Origin: Haloarcula rara
GTDB lineage: Archaea > Halobacteriota > Halobacteria > Halobacteriales > Haloarculaceae
NCBI RefSeq assembly: GCF_029338235.1
Contig: NZ_CP119786.1
Location: forward strand, 62,001 to 126,000
Direction: 5' to 3'
DNA length: 64,000 nucleotides
A program made the position numbers and the translations under genes. Of this stretch, positions 33,461-42,337 are shown in pieces. Below the pieces are notes generated by a model. That model was given only the letters and a program-made list of their open reading frames with translations, was not told where the DNA came from and searched no databases. How positions within the stretch are numbered: the stretch's first letter is position 1; each line of letters starts with the position of its first letter.

Positions 33461-34293
33461 GCGAGAGCCCTCCGTTCGAGCAGCCGAAAGCCGACGTCCA
33501 TCGTGAGAAAGGCGAGACTGATGAGAAACATGTACGCGACGCTGGTCTCCATTGCAAGGTTGTTCGCGGCGTTGATGATCTCGTAGCCGACACCGGGCGC
33601 TCCAAACAGTTCGGCCCCGACGACAATCATCCAGCAGCGTCCGATACTTGTCCGGAAGCCCGTCAACAGTTGCGGGGCGGCACTCGGGAGTGCGACCAGC
33701 TTCAGCATCGAGAGGTCACGTTCGACGCCTAGCGTTGAGGCGGCATCGGTCAATTCGTCGGAGACGCCCTCGACACCGCCGTAGGCAGCGTAGAAGTTGA
33801 TCCAGAACGCGCCGACGAAAACGATGAAAGCCGCACCAGTGTGGTGAATACCGAACCAGACGATAGCGAAGACGACCCACGCCAGCGGTGGAATCGGCCG
33901 CAGTACTCGGACGAGTGGGCGAAGCCAGTCGTCCAGCACGCCGTGCCAGCCCATCGTCAGCCCGAGGCTACTGCCACAGACGGCACCCAACAGCAGGCCC
34001 GGGATGTAATGAAACAGCGTCTGTGTGAGATGTGCGAGTCCCGTCGGTAAGACGAGCTCCAGTCCGGCGAGCGGGGCGACGATTCGTGTCGAGGTCGTGA
34101 ACAACTCGACGAAGGCGCGTGCGGAGTCGACGGGCCCCGGGACCAGGTACGACGGCTGCGTCGTCAGCGCGCCGACCCACCAGACGGCTAGGAATATCGA
34201 TAGACCACCGAGACCACGGAGATATCGCGGCATATCCCACTCGACGCCCGTCTCCAGCAGCGTCTCGGAACCGGTGTCGGTCGGCGTGGTCAT
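33451..34293 (-). CDS. NitT/TauT-type ABC transporter permease
   Basis: A 280-residue permease with six membrane helices and the binding-protein-dependent transport loop (DAASTLGVERDLSMLKLVALPSA, cut here for length) that contacts the ATPase. It belongs to the SsuC/TauC group. It starts four bases inside the end of the binding-protein gene. Nothing in its sequence identifies the substrate. Confidence 0.87.
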   Translation of the reverse strand: MTTPTDTGSETLLETGVEWDMPRYLRGLGGLSIFLAVWWVGALTTQPSYLVPGPVDSARAFVELFTTSTRIVAPLAGLELVLPTGLAHLTQTLFHYIPGLLLGAVCGSSLGLTMGWHGVLDDWLRPLVRVLRPIPPLAWVVFAIVWFGIHHTGAAFIVFVGAFWINFYAAYGGVEGVSDELTDAASTLGVERDLSMLKLVALPSAAPQLLTGFRTSIGRCWMIVVGAELFGAPGVGYEIINAANNLAMETSVAYMFLISLAFLTMDVGFRLLERRALAWR

Positions 34294-35315
34294 GAGTCGA
34301 TAGCGTCGTAGGGGCCAAAGGCGAACAGGTCCTCGGTGGGAATCGGCTCGTCGATATTTCCGACGTTCGCGACGAACTCACCCATCGTCGCGGTCTGGTC
34401 GGTGATAGTATGCGGATCCGAAATGAAATCCGACGCCTGTGACTCGATGGCGGCTTCGGCGAGTTCGTCGCTCACACCCGAGCCGATGACCGACGCGGCG
34501 TGACTCGCGGCCTCGTCCGGCGAGTTCCCGGTGAACTCGGTGGATGCGGTGTGCTGCTCGACCAGCGATTGTGCGATATCACTCGCGTCGATGACCCGTT
34601 GATTCGCGTAGAGGACCGTCACCGGATGGTTCTCCAGGACATTCCCCGACCATTCGAGCTCCGCGTATTCGTCTTCCCGACCGATTATCGTCGCGAACGG
34701 CTCCTGAATTATCGTCGCATCGATATCGCCCGACTGGATCGTCTGGACGGCCTTCGCCGGTGGGACTTTCGACTTGTCGATGACGGCGTCCATCTCGCCC
34801 GCACCGAGGTCCTCCTGAATCCAGTAGCGTACGACGATATCGGGGACACTCCCGTCCGGCGGTGCACCCAACCTGACTTTCCGGTCGTTCTCGCGCTCGA
34901 AGCGGTCGAAAACGGCTGGGCCGTCTTGCTCGTACAGTTCGACGAGTTCGCTCGTTCCCATGATCTTGAACCCGTTTCGTGAATTCGCAGCGAGAACGCC
35001 TGCCTGTGTTCCTCTGTCGGCGAGTACCATCGCCGGAGTGATGCCAAATAGCGCGACATCGACGTCACCGCTGGCAAACGCCGTGACAACGCTCGGTCCG
35101 GAACTGAAGCGCTCGACAGTGACCTCCGCTGGGACGTCCTCGTAGTACCCCTCTCGTTCCATCACGTAGTGTTGCATATTCGGGTAGATGGGGACATATG
35201 CGACAGTCATGGAATCGAGCGAACCAGTACCCTGCCCGAGACAGCCAGAGAGCGTCGTCGCAATCGCACTAGCGCCGGCCGTCTGGAGCAGTCCTCGCCG
35301 CGTGATATGTGCCAT
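34290..35315 (-). CDS. NMT1/SsuA-type substrate-binding lipoprotein
   Basis: A 341-residue protein with Tat-type signal (RRGLLQTAGASA) and lipobox (LSGC). The NMT1-like fold is indicated by MTVAYVPIYPNMQHYVMEREGYY and later GDVDVALFGITPAMVLADRG. No His-rich region is present. The gene is preceded by a true NikR and by a promoter shared with both znuA genes, which argues for a metal-related substrate over a sulfonate. This is inference from regulation. Confidence 0.87.
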   Translation of the reverse strand: MAHITRRGLLQTAGASAIATTLSGCLGQGTGSLDSMTVAYVPIYPNMQHYVMEREGYYEDVPAEVTVERFSSGPSVVTAFASGDVDVALFGITPAMVLADRGTQAGVLAANSRNGFKIMGTSELVELYEQDGPAVFDRFERENDRKVRLGAPPDGSVPDIVVRYWIQEDLGAGEMDAVIDKSKVPPAKAVQTIQSGDIDATIIQEPFATIIGREDEYAELEWSGNVLENHPVTVLYANQRVIDASDIAQSLVEQHTASTEFTGNSPDEAASHAASVIGSGVSDELAEAAIESQASDFISDPHTITDQTATMGEFVANVGNIDEPIPTEDLFAFGPYDAIDS

Positions 35316-35320
35316 CAGTA

Positions 35321-35348
35321 TTGTTAAACTCCGACTTCAATATAATAA
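35321..35348 (-). promoter_or_regulatory. promoter of the NitT/TauT-type operon, TTATTAT-N14-TTAACAA
   Basis: TTATTAT (35342-35348) and TTAACAA (35321-35327) on the minus strand are separated by 14 bases, five bases before the ATG. The pattern is shared exactly with the two znuA promoters. The rest of the gap to 35553 shows no gene. Confidence 0.6.
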
Positions 35349-35553
35349 TACCTGTGATTTTGGCCTTCGCGAATAACATAACTGGCACATCATAGGCGCC
35401 CCTCTCGTTTTCTCTCGAGACTGACGGGGCATGATACGGAGCGGACACCGACGCTGCCGTTCCTTCTGGGACTCGTTCAGCTGTGGCTGGCAGCGAAGCT
35501 ACCGAAATTCTGTATAGGAGCCTCCAAACGGTCGATTTGCCGCGAACGGAAAC

Positions 35554-35982
35554 TCAGTTCATGTCCGCGAGCGGCCCGAAATCGTCGACGGGCAGCACGG
35601 AGTAGTCGATAGTCAGCGTATCTTTGGTCGCGCGGATCTTCCCGACAAACGTGGATATCTCTTCGAGCGAGCCTTCGAGGACGAACAGCTCCATGCAGTG
35701 GTGACCACCGACGTGACTGTGGAAGTTCGACGCGACGATGCCCTCATGTTCGTGGCGGAGATGCATCATCTTCTCTTCGACGCTCGTCGTCTCGTAGTCG
35801 AAGACGACAGTGACGACACCCATGAGGTCTCTGTCTTCGAGTTTTTTGTCCTCGAACTCTCCGAGCAGATTACGGCTTGCCTCTCGAAGAACTTCACTGC
35901 GACCCGTGTATCCGTGGTCCTCGGCGAACTGGTCGATGCGGTTCAGCAGTTCTTCCGGCATCGAGACACTTACAACACTCAT
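35554..35982 (-). CDS. nikR: NikR nickel-responsive regulator
   Basis: A 142-residue protein with ribbon-helix-helix ([22 protein letters not shown]) and ACT-like metal domain. The full NikR ligand set is present: H77, H88, H90 and C96, plus extra histidines at 94 and 95 ([15 protein letters not shown]). Of the four paralogues here this is closest to classical NikR. It lies upstream of and on the same strand as the NitT/TauT-type operon, with 238 bases between them, and is the best candidate for its regulator. Confidence 0.9.
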   Translation of the reverse strand: MSVVSVSMPEELLNRIDQFAEDHGYTGRSEVLREASRNLLGEFEDKKLEDRDLMGVVTVVFDYETTSVEEKMMHLRHEHEGIVASNFHSHVGGHHCMELFVLEGSLEEISTFVGKIRATKDTLTIDYSVLPVDDFGPLADMN

Positions 35983-36280
35983 ATAACAAGATAGGCCGCC
36001 TCAAATATTAAAGGTTATTATACACAGCGCGGTGGTTGCGGTAATCACGGGCGAGTCACTCATCGCGACAGCAAGAGATCAGCACACATAGAGACGCCAA
36101 GCGTTGCAAGGTGGTGGACTATGTTCAGCTCCGCTACGTCGGAGGATCTGGCTTCTCGAACGGTTCACGTTCTTGAGCGGGCCAGGAGCCGCTCGTGACA
36201 CCGTGGGCTTCGAGCGCCGACCAGCGACTCGCTCTGCGCGAGAGGCCCGACTCGAGAGCCAGCGCTGCGACCCTCGCTGG

Positions 36281-36997
36281 TCAGTTGACAGACATATATT
36301 CCTCGACGAGTGCCGCCTCCGCCTGTCGCAGCCTGTACGAGACCGTCGAGCGGGGCCAGTCCAGTTCCGCGGCGAGCTCGTCGAGGGTCGTCTGGCGTGG
36401 CGTTTCGTAATACCCTTTCTCCGCCGCAAGTTCGAGCACACGGCGCTGTTCGGGTCGAACAGAGATCGAGTCGAAGAGCGCGAGCAAGGGGCCCGACGCG
36501 TCGCTGACGTGGTCGAAGTGAAAGGAGAGTCCGTCCTGGAAGAGGCTGCCGAGAGTGTCGTACAGCATCCCGACCTTCTTTTCGTCCTCCATGAGGATTC
36601 GCCAGCGTTCCGTGTTGCCGTTACGGGTGACCTCGAAGAGCAACGCACCTGTGATATACCGGTTCGTGATCGTCGGTATCGAATCGCAGTGGATGAGCTG
36701 TTCGAAGTAACTGTAGACGAGACTCCGTCGCGAACCGTTCTCGAGCACGTCACTGTAGCGGCGCCCACCACAGGCGCGGTCACTGATAGTCAACTGATCG
36801 TACGTCGAGTCAGTTAACAAAGCCGTCGCCTGTTCGACGACTGAAGAAGGGCCCGTTATCCGGTCTAGCTGCCAGAGCTGTGCGTTACCCATCGAACAGA
36901 GAAACGTCGTCGACCGGGCGTCCGGCGTCTCGATGAACAGGTCCATCAACTCGTCGGCATCAGGTTCGTACCGGATTTCAAAGACGAACTCCCGCAT
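36281..36997 (-). CDS. HTH_10 (bacterio-opsin activator-like) regulator
   Basis: A 238-residue protein from ATG 36997 (MREFVFEIRYEPDADELMDLF). The N-terminal sensor region contains Cys residues (FLCSMGN, DRACGGRRYS, IHCDS). The C-terminus is the HTH_10 helix-turn-helix (TTLDELAAELDWPRSTVSYRLRQAEAAL) seen in Bat, DmsR and NarO. Such proteins activate promoters from sites just upstream of BRE/TATA. It is adjacent to the first of seven TTGTC-N4-GACAA dyads and is the nearest candidate to bind them. Cys-based redox sensing is a reasonable guess. Confidence 0.85.
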   Translation of the reverse strand: MREFVFEIRYEPDADELMDLFIETPDARSTTFLCSMGNAQLWQLDRITGPSSVVEQATALLTDSTYDQLTISDRACGGRRYSDVLENGSRRSLVYSYFEQLIHCDSIPTITNRYITGALLFEVTRNGNTERWRILMEDEKKVGMLYDTLGSLFQDGLSFHFDHVSDASGPLLALFDSISVRPEQRRVLELAAEKGYYETPRQTTLDELAAELDWPRSTVSYRLRQAEAALVEEYMSVN

Positions 36998-37173
36998 CTG
37001 TGCCCACTTACGTGTCGAGCGTACAGTCAATTTCGGTTCGCATCTTCGCCACCGGCGGCCGCAGGTGCGCACCGATACTCGCCGTACGTGGGTGGCGAAT
37101 ACCGTCTATTTGGTATAGCCAGCACCACGAGCGGATGACCTGCGAGTGGGCGGACGGTGACCGGACAGGGACA

Positions 37174-37187
37174 TTGTCGCTTGACAA
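37174..37187. promoter_or_regulatory. TTGTC-N4-GACAA dyad, copy 1
   Basis: Exact palindrome TTGTC GCTT GACAA followed by cgaAGGGTTCAG. It lies 36 bases before the ATG of the 40-residue membrane protein. Confidence 0.75.
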
Positions 37188-37223
37188 CGAAGGGTTCAGA
37201 AAGCTGGAGATATTAGATCGGAT

Positions 37224-37346
37224 ATGGGCAGTTCCACCGCTGACGGCTCGCTCCCGTGGTTCGTCAAAGGCATTATCGGTATCGCAGTGCTGGTCGCCAT
37301 TTTTATCATCGGCATCGATTTGCTCACCTTCGCTGCGGCCTGGTAA
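37224..37346 (+). CDS. 40-residue single-helix membrane protein
   Basis: ATG 37224 opens a frame reading MGSSTADGSLPWFVKGIIG, then a hydrophobic helix (AVLVAIFIIGIDLLTFAAAW) to the stop. It has the size and layout of small accessory subunits of respiratory complexes. It is preceded at standard distance by copy 1 of the TTGTC dyad, which strongly supports it being a real gene. Function unknown. Confidence 0.65.
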   Translation: MGSSTADGSLPWFVKGIIGIAVLVAIFIIGIDLLTFAAAW

Positions 37347-37388
37347 CCGCGTCTGTCGTCGCCGGAGTAGTGCCGTCCGACAGCGGTA

Positions 37389-37402
37389 TTGTCAGGCGAC
37401 AG
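37389..37402. promoter_or_regulatory. TTGTC-N4-GACAG dyad, copy 2
   Basis: TTGTC AGGC GACAG (one mismatch from the palindrome) followed by agataaCCTTAAGTA. It precedes the rhodanese gene with a leader of about 60 bases. Confidence 0.65.
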
Positions 37403-37473
37403 AGATAACCTTAAGTAACAGAATCCGATTACCTTAGTTAGGTCAGCACGAGAGTTGACCCAGTGTGCCGAGA

Positions 37474-38361
37474 ATGACTCCCCAGTCGAAATACGCCCAA
37501 CCGTCCGTGGCAGACGCACTTGTCACGCCAGGGTGGCTCGAAGAACGGCTCGAAACGGTCGCAGCCGACGATCCCGAGCTCCGCCTGATCGAGGTCGATC
37601 TGAACACCGACTTCTACCAGCAGGGACACATTCCCGGTGCCGTCTGTATCGACTGGCGACGCGAGTTACAGCACGAGATAAAAAGAGATTTGCCATCGAA
37701 GGAAGCGTTCGCGGACCTCCTCGGTACCCATGGCATGACCGAAGATTCAGCGATCGTGTTGTACGGGGACAACTCGAACTGGTTCGCCGCGCATCTCTAC
37801 TGGATGCTCACCTACTACGGACACGACGATGTGTATCTCCTCGACGGTGGTCGGAAGCACTGGCTCGAATCGGGGCGACCGACGACGACCAGTGTGCCGT
37901 CGTACACGCCGCGCTCGTATCGTCCGGACGGGCCTTTCGAGAGCGTGAGAGCGTATCAACACGACGCCGAGCGTGCGCTATCCAAGCCGACGGAACTCGT
38001 CGACGTCCGGCTGCCCGGGGAGTACGAGGGAGCGCTCATCACGCCGCCGGGAATGAACGAAACCGCCCAGCGGGGTGGCCATATCCCCGGCGCGAAGAAT
38101 ATAGTCTGGTCGGAAAATCTCCAGTCTGATGGGCGGTTCAAATCAACCGAGACACTCGCGGATCTCTACCGAACTCGGGGAATCGATAGGGACAGCGATG
38201 TCATCGTCTACTGCCGAATCGGTGAGCGGTCGTCGCTGACGTGGTTTGTGCTATCTGAACTACTGGGGCACCCCTCAGTGCGGAACTACGACGGTGCGTG
38301 GATCGAGTGGGGCAACCTCATCGGTGCCCCCATCGTTACCGGTCCCACTCCTGGCGAGTAG
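37474..38361 (+). CDS. two-domain thiosulfate sulfurtransferase (rhodanese)
   Basis: A 295-residue tandem rhodanese. The N-terminal inactive domain runs over about 1-145 (GHIPGAVCIDWRREL) and the C-terminal active domain carries the Cys loop YCRIGERSS. The CRxGxRS pattern is typical of thiosulfate sulfurtransferases. ATG 37474 is preferred to an in-frame GTG at 37465. It opens the redox block and would supply or detoxify sulfane sulfur and cyanide in the cytosol. Confidence 0.88.
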   Translation: MTPQSKYAQPSVADALVTPGWLEERLETVAADDPELRLIEVDLNTDFYQQGHIPGAVCIDWRRELQHEIKRDLPSKEAFADLLGTHGMTEDSAIVLYGDNSNWFAAHLYWMLTYYGHDDVYLLDGGRKHWLESGRPTTTSVPSYTPRSYRPDGPFESVRAYQHDAERALSKPTELVDVRLPGEYEGALITPPGMNETAQRGGHIPGAKNIVWSENLQSDGRFKSTETLADLYRTRGIDRDSDVIVYCRIGERSSLTWFVLSELLGHPSVRNYDGAWIEWGNLIGAPIVTGPTPGE

Positions 38362-38392
38362 TTGCCACTGCCGGCATGTCGCCACGGCGGAC

Positions 38393-38406
38393 TTGTCACA
38401 GGACAA
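38393..38406. promoter_or_regulatory. TTGTC-N4-GACAA dyad, copy 3
   Basis: Exact palindrome TTGTC ACAG GACAA followed by ccAGGGGTCTAAGTC, 37 bases before the ATG at 38444. Confidence 0.75.
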
Positions 38407-38443
38407 CCAGGGGTCTAAGTCAGGGAGGGCGTGACTTTCCGAT

Positions 38444-38641
38444 ATGCTCTCGGAGCCTGTCTCGCGATTGCCACTCGTCGGGCTGCTCGCGATTCCGTTC
38501 GCGGTCGCATTTGTCGTCGCCCTCGAACCGGTCGCCGTCCTGGCGGTTGTCAATACGGTCCTCATCGTCGTCGCGGTCCGAATCATGTTCGGGTCCGACG
38601 ACCTCGAATCCATACAGCGCGGGTTGTCCCGGATACGATGA
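38444..38641 (+). CDS. small two-helix membrane protein
   Basis: A 65-residue protein with hydrophobic segments at about 9-27 and 29-48 and a charged tail. It overlaps the next gene by ATGA. Placed at the head of the SafE/P-type ATPase unit, it resembles the small CcoS/FixS-like or oxidase-assembly proteins in position, though not recognisably in sequence. Controlled by dyad copy 3. Confidence 0.6.
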   Translation: MLSEPVSRLPLVGLLAIPFAVAFVVALEPVAVLAVVNTVLIVVAVRIMFGSDDLESIQRGLSRIR

Positions 38642-39417
38642 TGGCCGGCGGCCACGGCGTGGGTGCTGTCACCGGCGACGTCGGTCTCGTTGTCTTCGCC
38701 CTCGTCGGACTGCTCGGCGGCGCGCATTGTCTTGGAATGTGTGGCCCGCTGGTCACGCTGTACGCCGACCAGCTGGGCGACGACGGCCCGGTCTCGTGGG
38801 GCGAAATCCGCCAGCATCTGCTGTTTAATTTCGGTCGGACGGTGAGTTACGCGCTTATCGGGGCGCTCATGGGGCTGCTCGGAACCGTCGTCTACGACAC
38901 TGCAGCGGTCGTCGCACTGGCCGACAACGTCCGGGCCGTCGCCGGCATCGCCGTCGGTGGGTTCATCATCGTGACCGGTGGGATGTATCTCCGGACCGGG
39001 ACGACAGCCGGCGCCGTGGGCCGCCTCGGGTCCGGGTCGCTGTTCCAGCGACTCAGTATGGGGCTTCATCAGCACGTCGAGCGGTGGGTCGGCGGGCCGC
39101 GTATCGTCGCGCTGGGCGCGGTGCACGGCCTCCTCCCGTGTCCGCTGCTGTATCCGGCGTTTCTGTACGCCTTTGCCGTCGGCTCGCCGGCCTACGGCGC
39201 GCTCGCGCTGTCGGTACTCGGACTCGGAACCGTCCCCGCGGTGTTCGGATACGGCGTCGCGTTCAATTCGATACCGCCCCGATTTCAGTCCCGGCTGCAT
39301 CGCACGCTCGGCGTCGTCTTCCTCGTCCTTGGATACCTGCCGCTGTCGCACGGACTGATAATTCTGGGATTCGACCTCCCACACCCGTCGATTCCCATAT
39401 ATCAGCCCCTGGGGTGA
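38638..39417 (+). CDS. SafE/COG2836-like membrane protein (oxidase maturation type)
   Basis: A 259-residue polytopic protein with about six helices. The start has the family signature LVGLLGGAHCLGMCGPLVTLYA (Cys-x3-Cys), and the second repeat contains VHGLLPCPLLYPA with a matching Cys. Members next to FixI/CcoI copper ATPases are linked to cytochrome oxidase copper supply. The next gene is just such an ATPase, four bases downstream, so that role is likely here. The sulfite export annotation of the family is less likely. Confidence 0.78.
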   Translation: MMAGGHGVGAVTGDVGLVVFALVGLLGGAHCLGMCGPLVTLYADQLGDDGPVSWGEIRQHLLFNFGRTVSYALIGALMGLLGTVVYDTAAVVALADNVRAVAGIAVGGFIIVTGGMYLRTGTTAGAVGRLGSGSLFQRLSMGLHQHVERWVGGPRIVALGAVHGLLPCPLLYPAFLYAFAVGSPAYGALALSVLGLGTVPAVFGYGVAFNSIPPRFQSRLHRTLGVVFLVLGYLPLSHGLIILGFDLPHPSIPIYQPLG

Positions 39418-39421
39418 TTCA

Positions 39422-41759
39422 GTGGGCGACTGCACACTCTGTGGGCTGCCGACGCCGAATCCGCCACACACCGCCTCGGACGTCGACGGCAAGTACTGCT
39501 GTCAGGGCTGTCTCACCGTCGCTGGGACACTATCGGAGCACCCGAGCGACGCCGACGTGGAAGAGGAACTCGACACCGGCCCGGCGACGGCGGACGTCGA
39601 TGGAGACGAGGCATACCTCGACGTCTCGGGGATGCACTGTGCGACCTGCGAGCAGTTCCTGGAGACGACGGCGACCGACCTCGACGGCGTCCGCGCGGCC
39701 GAAGCGAGCTACACGTCGGGGATGGTACAGGTCGTTTACGACGCGGACCGAACGGACGCCGCGGCCGTGGCCGAGGGCGTCACGGCTTACGGCTACGAAG
39801 CCCGCGAACACACGACCGACGAACCGGACGACGACTACCGGACCGAAGGGCGACTGCTCGTCGGCGGCTTTTTCGGGATGATGGTGATGATGTGGTACGT
39901 CCTCTTTCTCTACCCGGTCTATCTCGGCGTCGGGCCGGCCGGTGGTCTCGTCGACCTCTCGGGGCCGGCCGGCGGGTTCCTGCTTGCGAACGTCTGGGTC
40001 ATGGCGACCGTCGTCCTGGGGTATACGGGCTATCCGCTCCTCCGGGGGGCCCTGGTCAGCCTCCGGGTCGGCCAGCCGAACATGGACCTGCTGGTCGCCG
40101 TCGCGGCGACGACGGCCTACGCCTACAGCACGCTCGCGATGGCGCTTGGCCACGTCGACGTCTACTTCGACATCGCCATCGTGGTAGTGCTCGCCGTCAC
40201 CGTCGGGGACTACTATCAGGAGCGGGTCCGGCGGCGGGCCACCGGCCGGCTCGCTGAAATCACTGACGAGCGCAGTGATACGGCCCGGCGTCGCACCCCG
40301 ACGGGCACGGAGACGGTCCAGCGGGACGCGGTCGAGGGCCACGACGAACTGGTAGTTCGGGAGGGCGAGCGGGTCCCCGTTGACGGCCGCGTCGTCGACG
40401 GGACGGGCGCAGTCGACGAGGCGCTGGTCACGGGGGAATCGCTCCCGGTCTCGAAGGCACCAGGCGACGAGGTCATCGGCGGCGGGGTCCTCGTCGACGG
40501 CGGGCTGGTCGTGCGCGCCGACGCGGAGCCGACGAGCACCGCCGACCGACTGGTCGAGACCCTGTGGAACGTCCAGAGCGCCGCGGCCGGCCCCCAGCGG
40601 CTCGTCGACCGTATCGCGGCGGTGTTCGTGCCGCTCGTGTTCGCCCTCGCGGGCTTGACGACCGTCGGTCATCTCGCCGTCGGGGCGGGCGCTACTCCGG
40701 CGTTGCTGACCGGGCTGACGGTCCTCGTGGTCTCGTGTCCGTGTGCGCTCGGGCTGGCGACACCGATGGCGGTGGCCGCCGGCATACGCGACGCGCTCGC
40801 AGACGGCGTCGTCATCACCGACAGGGACGTCCTCCAGACGGCCCCCGAGATAGAGACGGTCGCGTTCGACAAGACCGGGACGCTGACCACCGGCGAGATG
40901 ACGGTGCGAGACGTCGTGGGTGACGAGGCGACACTGGCCTACGCCGCAGCGGTCGAGCAGTTCGCGACCCATCCCGTCGCCGAGGCCATCGTCGACGCAG
41001 GCGACCCCCGTGACGACCCAGTCACCGACTTCGAGAACTACCCCGGACAGGGCGTCGGCGCGACTGTCGGGGACCGGGACGTGCTGGTCGGCGGGCACGG
41101 CCTGCTTGCCGACCGCGGCTGGACAATTCCGTCGGAGCTCGAAGAGCGCTACCGCTCGGCGCCAGCCGCGACCGTCCCGAGCTACGTCGGCTGGGACGGC
41201 CGTGTCCGGGGGTCGTCGTCGCCGGCGACGAGTTCCGGCCCGAGTGGGAGTCCGTCGTCGGGGAACTGGCCGAGACACACCGCGTCGTCGTCATCACCGG
41301 TGACGACCCGGATGCCGCCCGCCCGCTCGAGGACGACCCCGCCGTCGACGAGGTGTTCGCGGGTGTCCCCCGGAGGCCAAGGCGGCCGTCGTCGAGCGGC
41401 TGACGGCGACGGAGACAGTGGCGATGGTCGGTGACGGGAGCAACGACGCGCCCGCGCTCGCCGCCGCCGACGTCGGTATCGCGATGGAGCGTGGCACCCG
41501 CCTCGCCGTCGACGCGGCGGACGTGGTGGTCACGACCGACTCGCTGACACCGGTGCCGTCTGTCTTCGATACGACTCGCGGAACCCGCCGGCGCGTCCGC
41601 GAGAACCTCGGCTGGGCGTTCCTCTACAACGGAATCGCCGTCCCGCTGGCGGTCGCCGGACTTCTCAACCCCCTGTTCGCGGCCGTCGCGATGGCGACGA
41701 GCAGCCTGCTCGTGGTGCTCAACTCGACGCGGGCCGTCACCGACCGCGGGGGTGGCTGA
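39422..41759 (+). pseudogene. FixI/CopA2-like copper P-type ATPase with two apparent frameshifts
   Basis: The GTG-started frame encodes an N-terminal Cys domain (CTLCGLPTPNPPH...YCCQGC), an HMA domain (GMHCATC), eight helices, the CPC metal site (CPCALGLATP) and DKTGTLT. It then loses frame at the G run 41208-41212, where GRVRG should lead to VVVAGDEFRPEW in the next frame. A second loss in the C run 41367-41371 restores the hinge domain in a third frame (MVGDGSNDAP and the final helices to 41759). Adding one base to each run gives about 778 residues of normal layout. It likely loads copper into extracytoplasmic oxidase sites. Decay or consensus error cannot be told apart here. Confidence 0.85.
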
Positions 41760-41777
41760 CCGGCGGTCGCCGACGGA

Positions 41778-41791
41778 TTGTCCCGTGACAA
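41778..41791. promoter_or_regulatory. TTGTC-N4-GACAA dyad, copy 4
   Basis: Exact palindrome TTGTC CCGT GACAA followed by actAGGGTTCAAGTC, 41 bases before the first gene of the oxidase operon. Confidence 0.78.
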
Positions 41792-41832
41792 ACTAGGGTT
41801 CAAGTCTGTAAGGTCAATCCAGTCGAACCAGA

Positions 41833-42336
41833 ATGGGTACTACCGAGAAACGAGTAGCGAGCGCGGGGGCGTCGGCCAGGCGAGTCGGACGTGCTGGCCG
41901 CCGGCGCGCCCGGAGAGTGGTTCTTTGCGGGGTATCGACGGCGGTCACACTCTCGACCGCCGGCACGGCGAGCGCACAGGACGCCGGTGGTGGTGCGGCG
42001 GGCGGAGGCGGCGGCTCCGGGCTCTACGTCACGGCCGCCGCGCTCGCGCTCACCGGGCTCGCCATCGGCGCGGTCTACCTGTTCAGCTGGCGCGACCGGC
42101 CCGAACAGCGTTTCACTCCCGCGACACCGACGGAAGACAGGGTCGTCAACCGCCACACCGGGCCGATGTACGAGTCCGACGTCGCAACGAGCGAGACGGG
42201 GTCGGTCGACCACGACGCGTTCGACCCGGTCGGGACCGGACTGCTGCTCGCGATGTACTTCGCTGTCATCGCGGTCATGTGGCTGTTCATGTACTTCGTC
42301 GAGTTCCTCGCGAACGGGCCAACGGTGGTGGGCTGA
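41833..42336 (+). CDS. ba3-oxidase operon membrane protein
   Basis: A 167-residue protein: an Arg-rich N-terminus, a hydrophobic signal ending at TASAQ, a Gly-rich stretch, and membrane helices at about 57-77 and 135-157. It ends two bases before the subunit II start, so it is co-transcribed with coxB and coxA. No catalytic residues are visible. It could be a small subunit or assembly factor. I do not recognise a named family. Confidence 0.7.
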   Translation: MGTTEKRVASAGASARRVGRAGRRRARRVVLCGVSTAVTLSTAGTASAQDAGGGAAGGGGGSGLYVTAAALALTGLAIGAVYLFSWRDRPEQRFTPATPTEDRVVNRHTGPMYESDVATSETGSVDHDAFDPVGTGLLLAMYFAVIAVMWLFMYFVEFLANGPTVVG

Positions 42337-42337
42337 C

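Noticed and set aside
39530..41278. 582-codon open frame on the minus strand
   Set aside because: It is antisense to the copper ATPase. The protein is Arg/Gly/Asp-rich with no domain, as expected of a high-GC shadow frame.
41208..41371. programmed frameshifting in the ATPase
   Set aside because: Two separate shifts would be needed and no slippery heptamer or conserved downstream structure is evident. Consensus error or decay is simpler.
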